Assembly (NCBI RefSeq): GCF_000816845.1
Contig: NZ_CP006880.1
Location: 124,001 to 188,000, forward strand
DNA length: 64,000 nucleotides
Reading direction: 5' to 3'
Source of the DNA: Rhizobium gallicum bv. gallicum R602sp
GTDB lineage: Bacteria; Pseudomonadota; Alphaproteobacteria; Rhizobiales; Rhizobiaceae
A program made the translations under genes and the position numbers. How positions within the stretch are numbered: the stretch's first letter is position 1; every line of letters starts with the position of its first letter. The notes under the pieces were generated by a model that worked only from the letters and a program-made list of their open reading frames with translations, was not told the DNA's origin and searched no databases. Positions 1-8,305 of the stretch are shown piece by piece.

Positions 1-655
1 GCCGCATGCCGCGCTTTAGCCCGCAGGTAAGAACCATATTCAGGAATTCGCATGGCTCGGAATAAGGTTCGTGCCCCCGGTAGGCTATTCCGAGGGTGCG
101 GGCGCCATATTTGCTGAGGTCGCGGACCAGGCTGTCGGTCAGCTCCTCGAGCTCGGTCGTTGCCTCTCGCAGCTGTTCGTCGTGTGCGGCGCGACCGGCG
201 GCCTTGTTCAGGAAGCGCCGAACGCGGTCACCGGCGGCCAGTGCGCCGCGCAATCCTGATCGCAGGACCGTCAGATAGATCTCATTGGTGAACATCCGCT
301 TGTGGCCAAGCGCCGCCATATAGCGCCGGTCGACCACCTCGCAGAAGGGATCTTCGAAATCTCCGTGCATGACAGTATCGACCTGCCGACGGATGACTGT
401 CGACCACAAGGAGAACCGGCTCGATCCGAGCGCACGGATCATGGTATTTTGGACCACCGAGCGCATGTTGAGCTCGGCCTGGTCTTCCGTCTGGAAGAAG
501 AGCCCATCCAGTTTTAGGACCGCCATCACGGCGCCGCTCTCAAGCCGAAGGATGGAATCAGCGACATGCCTGAGATAGGGTATATGACCTGCCATCGGCC
601 GTTCGCGATGACCGACAGATCCAAAGCCGAGCTCTTCGCGGATCACCTTCAGCAT
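1..655 (-). CDS. virB4: VirB4 T4SS ATPase, N-terminal part (cut by window edge)
   Basis: This reading frame starts at ATG 655 and stays open to the left edge, so only about 218 N-terminal residues are present. The start reads MLKVIREELGFGSVG, followed by a region typical of the VirB4/CagE N-terminal domain (ESGAVMAVLKLDG, then a block ending YMAALGHKRMFTNE). The Walker motifs lie outside the window. VirB4 is the large cytoplasmic ATPase that energises pilus assembly and substrate transfer in type IV secretion systems. It follows virB3 with a two-base gap, as expected for a virB operon. The identification rests on the N-terminal pattern and on gene order. Confidence 0.85.
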   Translation of the reverse strand, partial: MLKVIREELGFGSVGHRERPMAGHIPYLRHVADSILRLESGAVMAVLKLDGLFFQTEDQAELNMRSVVQNTMIRALGSSRFSLWSTVIRRQVDTVMHGDFEDPFCEVVDRRYMAALGHKRMFTNEIYLTVLRSGLRGALAAGDRVRRFLNKAAGRAAHDEQLREATTELEELTDSLVRDLSKYGARTLGIAYRGHEPYSEPCEFLNMVLTCGLKRGMR

Positions 656-657
656 CG

Positions 658-963
658 TCACGGCCCGTAGGAGTTGGCGCCCCAGAACGTCTTGTTGGGC
701 GTTCGGGGTGTCAGCCGTGTTGCAACCTGCAGGACATCGAGGATCCGGCTGTCCCAGGCGCAAAGGGTGAACAGCGTCATATAGGTGACGGGCGCAGTTA
801 GAAATGCCCAGATCGTATTCGACGCCAGCCAGGCAATGATCGTCAGGCCGAGAATGATCACGCCGGCGAGGTAGGGCACACCCCACAGCGTCGGTGAACG
901 CGTTAGGCCGATGACCAATGGTGTGAGGACGGGTTTTTCCGGGTTCTGGCTGATCATGCTCAT
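658..963 (-). CDS. virB3: VirB3 inner-membrane T4SS component
   Basis: The product is 101 residues, normal for VirB3. It has the family pattern of a short N-terminus (VLTPLVIGLTRSPTLWGVPY) followed by two hydrophobic segments at roughly residues 28-47 and 52-70. VirB3 sits in the inner membrane and works with VirB4 and VirB8 in channel and pilus assembly. The start codon overlaps the stop codon of virB2 (ATGA), so the two are translationally coupled, and virB4 follows directly. The small size gives limited sequence evidence, but position and topology agree. Confidence 0.85.
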   Translation of the reverse strand: MSMISQNPEKPVLTPLVIGLTRSPTLWGVPYLAGVIILGLTIIAWLASNTIWAFLTAPVTYMTLFTLCAWDSRILDVLQVATRLTPRTPNKTFWGANSYGP

Positions 964-1295
964 GACCCCACGATCGCAATCAGGGAATCGACGATTCCAG
1001 GACCTCCGAAAACAAGGCCGATGCCGAGGGCAATACCTCCGGCCAGGAACCAGCTCAGTCGGCCTACCCAGGCCAGAAATCCCATCGACATCACGGCGAT
1101 GATTGCGCAGAGGCGCCCGAACGGGCCGGTGATGAAATCGACGATCGCCTGGAAGATCGCTTGAAGGGGCGCGAAAGCCTGGCCGAGTTCCTGCGCGTAT
1201 GCGTAATCGGCCAAAATCAGCTGCGCCGCAGCCACCAGACCAATGACAAGAATTCGGCGGCGTCTAATATGGGGTAAACGAATGGCTTGCTTCAT
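960..1295 (-). CDS. virB2: VirB2/TrbC-type pilin
   Basis: This is a 111-residue prepilin. It has a basic N-terminus (RLPHIRRRRILV), a signal-like hydrophobic stretch ending near AYAQ, and then the two long hydrophobic segments of the TrbC/VirB2 family separated by a short loop (residues about 45-65 and 75-105). The mature protein would be the major pilus subunit. It lies between virB1 and virB3, 20 bp after virB1 and overlapping virB3 by 4 bp. Whether the pilin is cyclised cannot be told from the sequence. Confidence 0.85.
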   Translation of the reverse strand: MKQAIRLPHIRRRRILVIGLVAAAQLILADYAYAQELGQAFAPLQAIFQAIVDFITGPFGRLCAIIAVMSMGFLAWVGRLSWFLAGGIALGIGLVFGGPGIVDSLIAIVGS

Positions 1296-1315
1296 TTTCT
1301 GCTCCCTCTTTCATG

Positions 1316-2182
1316 TCAGAACTTCATGACACCGCCGACGAAGCGGCCGACGGACGTGCCGCCGATGACACCGCTGTCCACGGATCGCCGTGCGGATTTG
1401 TCTGGAACCGTGCGACCTTGCGGAGCACGTAACCCGAGCTGGAAATTCAGGATCTCGGCCAGGTAGCTGACGGTTTCCGCATAAGGCGGAATACCGTCAT
1501 GATCTCGGACGGCCTGGGCGCCGGCGTTGTAGGCGGCGGCCGCGAGTAGCGGGTTCTGAAATTTGTCCAGAAGTGCTCGCAGGTGACGGATGCCGCCATC
1601 GATATTGGCGACAGGATCGCAGACGTCGCTCAAGCCGAGTTCTCTTGCAGTTCCCGGCATCAACTGCATGGGGCCGCGGGCGCCCTTCGAGCTATTGCGG
1701 ACACGGTCGAAGCGGCTTTCCGCCCAGGCAACGGCGGTGGCGAAGCCAGGATCAACGCCATGTGCACGCGCCGACCGCTCGATAATATCAAGGATTCTGT
1801 CCGCAGTTACGGGTGAAACTTGGCATGGCGCTGTTGGCGGTGCATATCCATTATTGTTCTCGCGTGAGTTTCGTATGAGCGTGTCGACAGAACCTCTTTC
1901 ATCGTCATCGGGACTCGCTTTTAGATATCCGATATTGTTCTCGACGGCTGCTGCCGACGTTGGCAGGACGACGCCGTTGGCATCCAGGTAAAAAATCGAA
2001 GTGTCGACTTTTTTCCCCGGATTCGGACCGTTCGACGCCTTATGGGCACTGCGGTCGCTTTCGAGAGAAAGACTATTTATATCAAATATGTGATAGTTCT
2101 CCGCCGCCTCCGCCGCGGCAGGATGACTCGCTGCAACTACCGCATAAGTCATTATCGCTAGGTTTTTGAGCAGACGCTGCAT
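1316..2182 (-). CDS. virB1: VirB1-type lytic transglycosylase
   Basis: The 288-residue product has an N-terminal signal peptide (MQRLLKNLAIMTYAVV, cleavage near AAEA). The C-terminal half is a soluble lytic transglycosylase domain. The catalytic glutamate lies in AVAWAESRFD, followed by GARGPMQLMPGTA and AAAYNAGAQAV, the hallmark SLT motifs. The enzyme would open peptidoglycan locally for assembly of the secretion channel. It is the first gene of the virB1-2-3-4 series and diverges from the nuclease-like genes on the other strand, so the promoter region should lie between 2183 and 2302. Confidence 0.9.
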   Translation of the reverse strand: MQRLLKNLAIMTYAVVAASHPAAAEAAENYHIFDINSLSLESDRSAHKASNGPNPGKKVDTSIFYLDANGVVLPTSAAAVENNIGYLKASPDDDERGSVDTLIRNSRENNNGYAPPTAPCQVSPVTADRILDIIERSARAHGVDPGFATAVAWAESRFDRVRNSSKGARGPMQLMPGTARELGLSDVCDPVANIDGGIRHLRALLDKFQNPLLAAAAYNAGAQAVRDHDGIPPYAETVSYLAEILNFQLGLRAPQGRTVPDKSARRSVDSGVIGGTSVGRFVGGVMKF

Positions 2183-2302
2183 CTACCGAAACTCGCTTCA
2201 ATTCCCAGCTGGCTGGAACCTCTGGGTGATGAATGATGATTGCGAAAGTTTACCGTATATGATATCTCGTACATCAAAGAAAGCGACTCGAAAAGAGGAA
2301 AA

Positions 2303-2956
2303 ATGCAACTCAAGCTTACGCAAACACGTATTAAATACGGATATGTTCTATCTTCGAGCGCGAGTTGGGTGTCGCTGCTCGTGGCGCTGACGGCCGGATC
2401 GGCTGAGGCGGCGGGTTCAGTCAACGGTGATTACATCCGCTCGCTCGCCGCACCCGGAAAGACGGTCCTCGTCGTCGAGTACTACGATGGACAGAAGTCC
2501 GTGGCGGCGCGAAAGGGTTACGCGTCTGCCAACGGGTTCCAGGCGACATCGTCGACGGATTTCAGGGTGGACGACAAGACCTCGCTGCATCTGTTCGGAC
2601 TTGAGCCCTGCCGGGGCGAGATGGTCAATCGGACCGAAGGCTTCAGCGGGCGATGCGATGACTTCGCAAGGGAACAGCTCTCGATAAAGCTGAAGGCGGC
2701 AAAGGTTCTCTATTGCCGCGCTTTTCTTTCGGAAGAGAACGCGGCCATGCAGGACGTGACCTGTTTCGGCTATTACAATTATCCCGGTACGCTCGATACG
2801 GTCGATAATATCGAAGAGCAGCTTGTCTCGCTTGGAGCGTTACGGCTTTCCAAAAAAGCGGATGGCTCGCCGATGCGGCCGGATCTTGTTGAGGCCGAGA
2901 AGATTGGCCGCGGTGGCTTTGGCATGTGGGCAGATCCACGGGTGCAGGGCCAATGA
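2303..2956 (+). CDS. Secreted SNase-like (thermonuclease-fold) protein
   Basis: I start this gene at ATG 2303, preceded by GAGG four bases upstream, because this gives a signal peptide (hydrophobic stretch ending AGSAEA). The product is 217 residues. The mature part resembles the staphylococcal nuclease-like OB fold seen in thermonuclease-family proteins: a strand pattern around TSLHLFGLEPCRG, paired cysteines, and a C-terminal GMWADP motif like the GLWADP end of SNase proteins. Catalytic Arg and Asp residues are not obvious, so it may not cleave nucleic acid. It diverges from virB1 and its stop overlaps the next gene's start (ATGA). I infer an accessory role in the conjugation or secretion region. 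Confidence 0.6.
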   Translation: MQLKLTQTRIKYGYVLSSSASWVSLLVALTAGSAEAAGSVNGDYIRSLAAPGKTVLVVEYYDGQKSVAARKGYASANGFQATSSTDFRVDDKTSLHLFGLEPCRGEMVNRTEGFSGRCDDFAREQLSIKLKAAKVLYCRAFLSEENAAMQDVTCFGYYNYPGTLDTVDNIEEQLVSLGALRLSKKADGSPMRPDLVEAEKIGRGGFGMWADPRVQGQ

Positions 2957-4152
2957 GCGGAACTGGCGGTATCACGGTTGGCCTGATCCTGGCGCTGGAA
3001 GCCTCGACAGCGTTCGCCGCGCCGGCGGGATATTTCGATCTCGGGGCGCGCGCCGTGCTGGAGACCGGTAATACCTGGTCGATGAATGGCCATCGTTACC
3101 GGCTCTATGGCGTACAGTCCTGCCTTCGCGGCACGACCTTCACCAACAACGCCGGCAAAAGTCACGATTGCGGTGACGCATCACTTTCTGTGGTCGCCGC
3201 CTTCATCAAGGACACGCATCCAGCCTGCGCCCCAATCGCGGAAAATTCCGCCGTCACCTACGTCGTTTGTTTTGCGGTGGTTGCCGGTCAGCATCTGGAT
3301 CTCGGGACGATGATGATATCCGAAGGCCATGCCTTTGCGGCCCTCGACGCCGATGGCCTGCCGGTCAATCCCGCTCCGCAGGTCAGGACTTTGGCAGTTT
3401 TCCAATGTCCAGCACCCGTCGATCCTTCTCGGACGTCGTGCAGCGAGGGGTATCCAGGAGGGTGGCGGGCAATGAGGAATTTAGCAGCCAGTTTGATGAT
3501 GATTTCGGGGCTCGGCAGCTTTCAAGCGGCAGGCGCGGATCTTCCGCGCGACGACCGCTACGGCATGCGGCCCACTATTGTCACCCTTCGGCCCGCGATC
3601 AAGGGAAGGGTATCGGTCATCAGCGGCGACACGTTGTGGTTTCCCGAGTTTGGCCGGAGAGTTCGCTTGGCAGGCATCGATGCTTGCGCCTTGCCGCAAT
3701 GGGCATTCGATCCATCGATGGAGCAAGCGACGTCCTCTCCAGCACCTGTTCCATGCGGTCCGCTTGCCAAGGCCTGGCTCAAGCGCGTTGTCGGCACGGC
3801 GATCGTCGTCTGCCAGCCGATCAGTCACGCCGGCCTTGACAATCTGTCCGGGAGATGTTCGGCCCGGGGGTGCGACCTGGGACTGGAGATGCTGCGTGCC
3901 GGGTGGGCCAGGACCGGTTTGAAGGGGTTCGCCAACTCTCAGTACCTCGCCGCTCAGCGCCACGCCCGGTCCGCGCGTTACGGTCTCTGGGGTACCTACG
4001 CCCTTGGCATGGACGAATGGCAACGCAAGGCAATCGATCGCACAACGCAGCGCCGCCCGTTGGCCGATTGGAATCTCCTCTCAGACCGGGAGCAGGAAAT
4101 CACGCCGCCGTTCGCCGACTGGCGCAATAGACCGCGACGAACCGACCGATAG
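2953..4152 (+). CDS. Tandem SNase-like secreted protein (apparent fusion of two genes)
   Basis: The 399-residue frame starts at ATG 2953, overlapping the previous stop. Residues 1-172 have a signal peptide (ending STAFAA) and an SNase-like region (HRYRLYGVQSCLRG). At residue 174 a second full module begins: it starts with ATG 3472, is preceded by AGGAGG at 3456-3461, and has its own signal-like sequence (MRNLAASLMMISGLGS). This is followed by a clearer SNase domain (ISGDTLWFPEFGRRVRLAGI, CGPLAKAWL, ARYGLWG). The retained ribosome binding site and internal signal sequence suggest two genes joined by loss of a stop codon. The second half may still be translated separately. A secreted nuclease or nuclease-fold protein is the best guess. 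Confidence 0.65.
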   Translation: MSGTGGITVGLILALEASTAFAAPAGYFDLGARAVLETGNTWSMNGHRYRLYGVQSCLRGTTFTNNAGKSHDCGDASLSVVAAFIKDTHPACAPIAENSAVTYVVCFAVVAGQHLDLGTMMISEGHAFAALDADGLPVNPAPQVRTLAVFQCPAPVDPSRTSCSEGYPGGWRAMRNLAASLMMISGLGSFQAAGADLPRDDRYGMRPTIVTLRPAIKGRVSVISGDTLWFPEFGRRVRLAGIDACALPQWAFDPSMEQATSSPAPVPCGPLAKAWLKRVVGTAIVVCQPISHAGLDNLSGRCSARGCDLGLEMLRAGWARTGLKGFANSQYLAAQRHARSARYGLWGTYALGMDEWQRKAIDRTTQRRPLADWNLLSDREQEITPPFADWRNRPRRTDR

Positions 4153-4166
4153 GGAAGGACACGAGG

Positions 4167-4715
4167 ATGCGACTGGTTCTGGCATTTGCTTTCATGTTCG
4201 GCTTCTCGCTGCCATTGGCGCCGGTCGAAGCGAGTGAATGGGGTTGCGAGATTTTGCTGTGCGCCGCCGCCGAAAATCCATCCTGGCAGGGTGTGCAAAG
4301 TTGCCATCCACCTATGGAGCGGTTGATTTCGGCCATGAAGCGGCCCGGCTTTTCATGGCCCACGTGCCCCGAGGGAGGTGCGGGAAAAACCGGCTATCAA
4401 AAATATGCTGACTGCCCGGCCGGATGGATACCAAGCGCCGGACAGCGAGATTTTGATCGTGGTCGCGGCAGAGAGCTGTCTCGCTGCAGCCGCGTCGTCG
4501 ATCGGTGCAGCGGTCGCAACTTTCGGCCACGGTATGGCTCGGACAATAATCGCGTGGTCATCGATGGAAACATCACCCGCGTCTACTCCGGCAACAATTC
4601 ATGTCGTTACATCGAGTTCTCGGCGCGGCCCCTGCGTGACAAGCCCTACTATTTCGACATCAAGGACGACAATTCAGGCAAGGAAACCCGACGTTTCTTT
4701 GATCTGCGGAAGTGA
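4167..4715 (+). CDS. Cysteine-rich secreted protein of unknown function
   Basis: I do not recognise this 182-residue protein. It has a clear signal peptide (MRLVLAFAFMFGFSLPLAPVEA) and a mature part with about nine cysteines (for example GCEILLCAAAENP and CSRVVDRCSG), suggesting disulphides in the periplasm. It follows the nuclease-like fusion by 14 bp in the same direction, with GAAGG upstream of the ATG, so it probably belongs to the same three-gene unit next to the virB operon. Proteins of this type are often seen beside rhizobial virB operons, which I recall only in general terms; the role is unknown. Confidence 0.65.
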   Translation: MRLVLAFAFMFGFSLPLAPVEASEWGCEILLCAAAENPSWQGVQSCHPPMERLISAMKRPGFSWPTCPEGGAGKTGYQKYADCPAGWIPSAGQRDFDRGRGRELSRCSRVVDRCSGRNFRPRYGSDNNRVVIDGNITRVYSGNNSCRYIEFSARPLRDKPYYFDIKDDNSGKETRRFFDLRK

Positions 4716-4956
4716 GCGCCGGCGTAGGTCGAATTCGACGACACCGTAACCCGCTGGTGGCGGCCCGCGTTTTCAAAACGGTGACATTTACCAGGTGCAT
4801 GAGACCCCGTCGATGAGCTCCATCACCCACGCACGGTTTCGTGTATGCCGCTATCTACGCGAAAGCGGCAATCGCATTGATTTCCCTGAGTGGGGGTTGC
4901 GGTGAATCTGCCTTCAAGTGATAAGAACCTTGGCTTGAGGCGCTTAGAGCACATAT

Positions 4957-5418
4957 ATGACCACGAAAACTGAGAAATACATCGAAAGCGCGGGTCTTGT
5001 TGAGACGCGTGATCCCGAAATCGGGAACCCAATCTATCGGCGACCAAGTTTCGATGGTCCTCCTGAACTGGGTGAAATGGACAACCAGATCGGCGAAGCA
5101 TTGCGTGCGGCGCGCGAGAGACAGGGGCTGACACGGCCTGAACTCGCGCCGCTCCTTGGTCTCACCACACAGGTTTACGGGCGATACGAGCGTGGCGAAT
5201 CGAAGATGCACGTGACTCGTCTGGTGCACTTGAGCGAGCTGTTGGATTTCTCACCGTTCGATCTGCTCTTTGCTGCCGCGCCACATTTGTGGGGGGCGTC
5301 CAAAGAGGAAGCGGAACTGCGCCACCGGTTAATGAAGCACATTGAGGAACTTCCTTTGGACAAAGCCAGGCTGCTTCTCGGGGTCGTCGAGGCTTTCTTG
5401 TCGACTCAGCGTTCCTGA
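4957..5418 (+). CDS. XRE-family helix-turn-helix regulator
   Basis: The 153-residue protein carries a Cro/C1-type helix-turn-helix at about residues 45-98 (IGEALRAARERQGLTRPELA, then GLTTQVYGRYERGESKM). It is followed by a short C-terminal helical region that could serve in dimerisation. A 40-residue N-terminal extension precedes the domain; an alternative start at 5077 (MDNQIGEAL) would remove it. The gene stands alone, 240 bp after the secreted protein and about 300 bp before the MNT-HEPN gene, all on the plus strand. Its targets are not known. Confidence 0.75.
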   Translation: MTTKTEKYIESAGLVETRDPEIGNPIYRRPSFDGPPELGEMDNQIGEALRAARERQGLTRPELAPLLGLTTQVYGRYERGESKMHVTRLVHLSELLDFSPFDLLFAAAPHLWGASKEEAELRHRLMKHIEELPLDKARLLLGVVEAFLSTQRS

Positions 5419-5721
5419 AGTTGGAATCGGAGCTAACTCCGCTTCGGCGCGTACGCTGACGACGGACCGAAATTCCCGCCCTGGGGCGCGCTCCAATGCT
5501 GGTGTGAAGAAGAATGGGCAAGGCCTTGAGACCGGTATCGAGGAGATGTGGATCTGGGGCGGCTAGTACGTCGGAGAAGAGGGGCGATATCGCGCGCGTA
5601 CACTCAAGCGACGGGAAAAACGCGAACCGGCGAGGTTCATGCCGTTTCCCTTCAGAAATTGTGGTGGTGCGCAGGTCAGTGGATGCGCTAAGAAAATGAT
5701 TCAACGGGAGTTTTACCCTTG
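5419..5721. other. Intergenic region with no recognisable gene
   Basis: About 300 bp between the XRE regulator and the MNT-HEPN gene. Short open frames on both strands show no family resemblance and no convincing ribosome binding site. It presumably holds the promoter of the downstream gene. I see no strong hairpin. Confidence 0.5.
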
Positions 5722-6624
5722 ATGAAGTCGAGTCTCGATCATCTGCCGGAAAAGAAGCAGCGCGAACTGGCGCGTGTTGTCGAGATCATTCACGAGGAAT
5801 TCGAGAACGCGTTGAAGGGAGGGGAGGCGGAATTCAAGAAGAAGGGCCGCATCTTGAAAATTATCCTCTTCGGCTCCTATGCGCGCGGAACCTGGGTCGA
5901 TGAACCGCATACGATGAAGGGTTATCGGTCCGATTACGACATCCTCATTATCGTCAATACGAAGAAATTGACCGATGCCGAATATTGGTATGCGGCCAAA
6001 GATCGGTTGATGCGCGATCGAGGTATCAAGACCTTGGTCAATCCGATCATCCATTCCCGTCGTGAGGTTGGCGACGCGCTTCATCAGGGCCGCTACTTCT
6101 TCTCCGACATAAGGCGGGAAGGCATCGCTCTTTTCGAAGCTGATGATAAAGAACTTCCCGCAGCGAAAGTCCTAAGCCGTGAATTGGTTTATGAAGCCGC
6201 AAAGTTGTACTACGAACATCGGCTATGCGACGCGCGCGTTTTCCTGAAGACGTCCAAGTTTTGCCTTGCCGAAGGCAATTTTAGGCAGGCGGCCTTTCTC
6301 CTTCATCAAGCGCTGGAGCAGGCATACTCCGGGCTTCTCTTGGTCTTTTCAAATTACAGCCCCTCCTCTCACAGTCTTGCTCTCCTTCGAAATCTCGCAG
6401 AAGAACGACGGCAGGATCTCGCGGAGGTGTGGCCACGAGATCGGCATCGTTTCGTGGCTTGGTTCAACACCCTCAATGAGGCCTACGTGAAGGCACGCTA
6501 TTCACCGCACTACACGATAAGTGAAGAGGCCCTATCCTGGCTGGTCGGTCGTTCAGAGGAACTAATCGATGCGGTTGATGCCGCGTGCGCCGATCACATT
6601 ACACAGTTATCAGGCGCAAACTGA
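5722..6624 (+). CDS. Single-chain MNT nucleotidyltransferase-HEPN protein
   Basis: The 300-residue protein has an N-terminal minimal nucleotidyltransferase domain with the motif FGSYARGTW (about residues 50-58) and the acidic pair in SDYDILI (about 71-77). A C-terminal all-helical HEPN domain follows from about residue 145 (ELVYEAAKLYYEHRL, AAFLLHQALEQAYSGLLL). An Arg and a His close together in ARYSPHY could be the HEPN RNase-type residues. Split MNT/HEPN pairs act as toxin and antitoxin, where the MNT part AMPylates the HEPN toxin; fused forms also occur. ATG 5722 is chosen, with TTG 5719 as an alternative; GGGAG lies at 5706-5710. The gene stands alone between the regulator and the RHE_PE00001 gene. 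Confidence 0.75.
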   Translation: MKSSLDHLPEKKQRELARVVEIIHEEFENALKGGEAEFKKKGRILKIILFGSYARGTWVDEPHTMKGYRSDYDILIIVNTKKLTDAEYWYAAKDRLMRDRGIKTLVNPIIHSRREVGDALHQGRYFFSDIRREGIALFEADDKELPAAKVLSRELVYEAAKLYYEHRLCDARVFLKTSKFCLAEGNFRQAAFLLHQALEQAYSGLLLVFSNYSPSSHSLALLRNLAEERRQDLAEVWPRDRHRFVAWFNTLNEAYVKARYSPHYTISEEALSWLVGRSEELIDAVDAACADHITQLSGAN

Positions 6625-7146
6625 TTTCGGCTTTTTGTGCGTTCGAGGCCGTTTATGAAAACAAGAATTGATCAGGAAACGTTCCTTTGCAAGCGTGTTC
6701 TATGATACGAATAGCGAGCCGCACAGCGCAGAAATCATCGCTGGACGAGTGGCAGGCCATCGAACACAGAGAAATCCCGCCAGCGAGCTCCTGTGGGCAA
6801 AGTGGCGCAAATCAGGCCCTTTGAGAATCGTCCACGACGCTCTCTCATCTTGTCCCGGGCTTAGACGCGGAAAAATCGACGCCAGATCGTTTGAAGCAGC
6901 CGTCCCGTAGCTGGCATTTCGCTCAGTAGGGCAGAGAGCCGGTGAGTGCGGGCGGGAAACACGGGGAAAAGAGGCGCATTTCCGCGGATTTCGGCGATCC
7001 AGGCGGGCTGAAATGCTGGGTTTTGCGACTCCAGATCAACTACCATCGATAACCTATACTTATCGATGGTTATAGCCTCGCCCAGCTATCATACGGTGTG
7101 AGGAACCGTAATATTGATATAGAGTTCCTATAAGAAATCATTTACC
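6625..7146. other. Intergenic region with a possible small minus-strand frame
   Basis: About 520 bp without a convincing gene. A 61-codon minus-strand frame (7046 to 6861) begins inside the palindrome at 7042-7070. A plus-strand 80-codon frame (6668-6910) has no family resemblance. Neither has a good ribosome binding site, so I do not call them genes. The right half probably holds the promoter of the RHE_PE00001 gene. Confidence 0.4.
7042..7070. promoter_or_regulatory. Perfect 29-bp palindrome, operator candidate
   Basis: ACCATCGATAA at 7042-7052 is exactly repeated in inverted form at 7060-7070, separated by seven bases. The site lies 76 bp before the start of the RHE_PE00001 gene. The symmetry fits a dimeric helix-turn-helix protein; there is no T run after it, so it is not a typical terminator. 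Its ligand is inferred only: the downstream protein, which has a C-terminal helix-turn-helix, is an obvious candidate. Confidence 0.6.
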
Positions 7147-8286
7147 ATGATTTCAATGGCTTACGATCTCGCGAAAATTAGCATAACAGCCTTGATGCGG
7201 CCGGCTTTCGACGCCGGCATCGCGCTCGCCCGTCTCGACGAGCGGATTGCCCGTTCGCCGGTCGGCGCGGGCTGGATCGAGCGCACCCAATTCACCGATG
7301 CCTGCGCCTCGCTATGGATCGACGGCGAACTCGTCCATCTCGAAGACCTCGTCCTCCACGACGCCACGAAAGATATTCGCACACCCAGCCACGAACTGAC
7401 AATCGCCCGCGACGTGCTGCGCACCCGCCGACGCATCGCAGCCCAACTCCCCGGCTGGGCATTGTCGGCCGATGGTATCCGAAATTTGCGACAGACGTCG
7501 GACATCAATCCGGTCGGCGCTGAGGCGGGGCAGCCAAGCGGCGTCATTCGGCCCGCGGTCGCCGTCGATCCGGAAGGGGAGGGGCAAGACGCCGACGACA
7601 TCGAACATCTCCCCGGGATCGATTATGCCGCCATCGATGCGGTTCTCGCCCGATCGGAAGCGGCGATCGAGAACGCGACACGGCCCGGCCGGAGTGGCGA
7701 CCAAGAGAAAGATCCGATGATTTACGATCTCGACTGGGACGAGGATGCGCGGCTCGAAGAATGGCGCGGCGTGCTTCGGCAAGCGCAAGACCTGCCGGCG
7801 GTGCCGCAGGCCATCGTCGCCCTCGATGCCTGGAACGAGCTCGCTGTCCTGCAGCACGCGCCCTGGCTCGGCCGATTGTTCGCCGCCTCGATCCTGCGCC
7901 AGGCCGGCGTCACCTCCGGTGCGCATCTCGCCGCCGTCAATCTCGGCCTGAAAACCATTCCGGTCGATCGGCGCCGGCATCGTGACCGCGAGACCCGGTT
8001 GCTCGCCATCGCTCACGGCCTGATCGCGGCCGCGGAGATCGGGCTGAAGGAGCATGACCGGCTGGCGCTGGCCCGAACGCTGATGGAGCGAAAGCTCGAG
8101 GGGCGGCGGACGTCTTCAAAACTGCCGGACCTAGTCGAACTTGTCATGGCGAAACCTTTGGTGTCGGCCAAGATGGTCGCAAAGACGCTCGAGGTTACGC
8201 CGCAGGCGGCGCGGCGGATTGTTTTGGAGCTGGGGCTGAGGGAGATGACCGGGAGGGGGAGGTTTCGGGCGTGGGGGGTGATGTGA
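7147..8286 (+). CDS. RHE_PE00001-family protein (DUF1612 plus helix-turn-helix)
   Basis: The 379-residue protein matches the pattern I know for the RHE_PE00001 family, which is common on rhizobial plasmids. Its N-terminal part contains [29 protein letters not shown] variable acidic linker (about 120-190) follows, then a helical DUF1612-like region. The end is a C-terminal helix-turn-helix ([20 protein letters not shown], about residues 337-360). It is probably DNA-binding; no biochemical role is established to my knowledge. The start could be ATG 7147 or ATG 7156. It converges on the HNH gene with only 19 bp between the stops. Confidence 0.75.
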   Translation: MISMAYDLAKISITALMRPAFDAGIALARLDERIARSPVGAGWIERTQFTDACASLWIDGELVHLEDLVLHDATKDIRTPSHELTIARDVLRTRRRIAAQLPGWALSADGIRNLRQTSDINPVGAEAGQPSGVIRPAVAVDPEGEGQDADDIEHLPGIDYAAIDAVLARSEAAIENATRPGRSGDQEKDPMIYDLDWDEDARLEEWRGVLRQAQDLPAVPQAIVALDAWNELAVLQHAPWLGRLFAASILRQAGVTSGAHLAAVNLGLKTIPVDRRRHRDRETRLLAIAHGLIAAAEIGLKEHDRLALARTLMERKLEGRRTSSKLPDLVELVMAKPLVSAKMVAKTLEVTPQAARRIVLELGLREMTGRGRFRAWGVM

Positions 8287-8305
8287 CTTTGTTTTAAGAG
8301 AAAAT

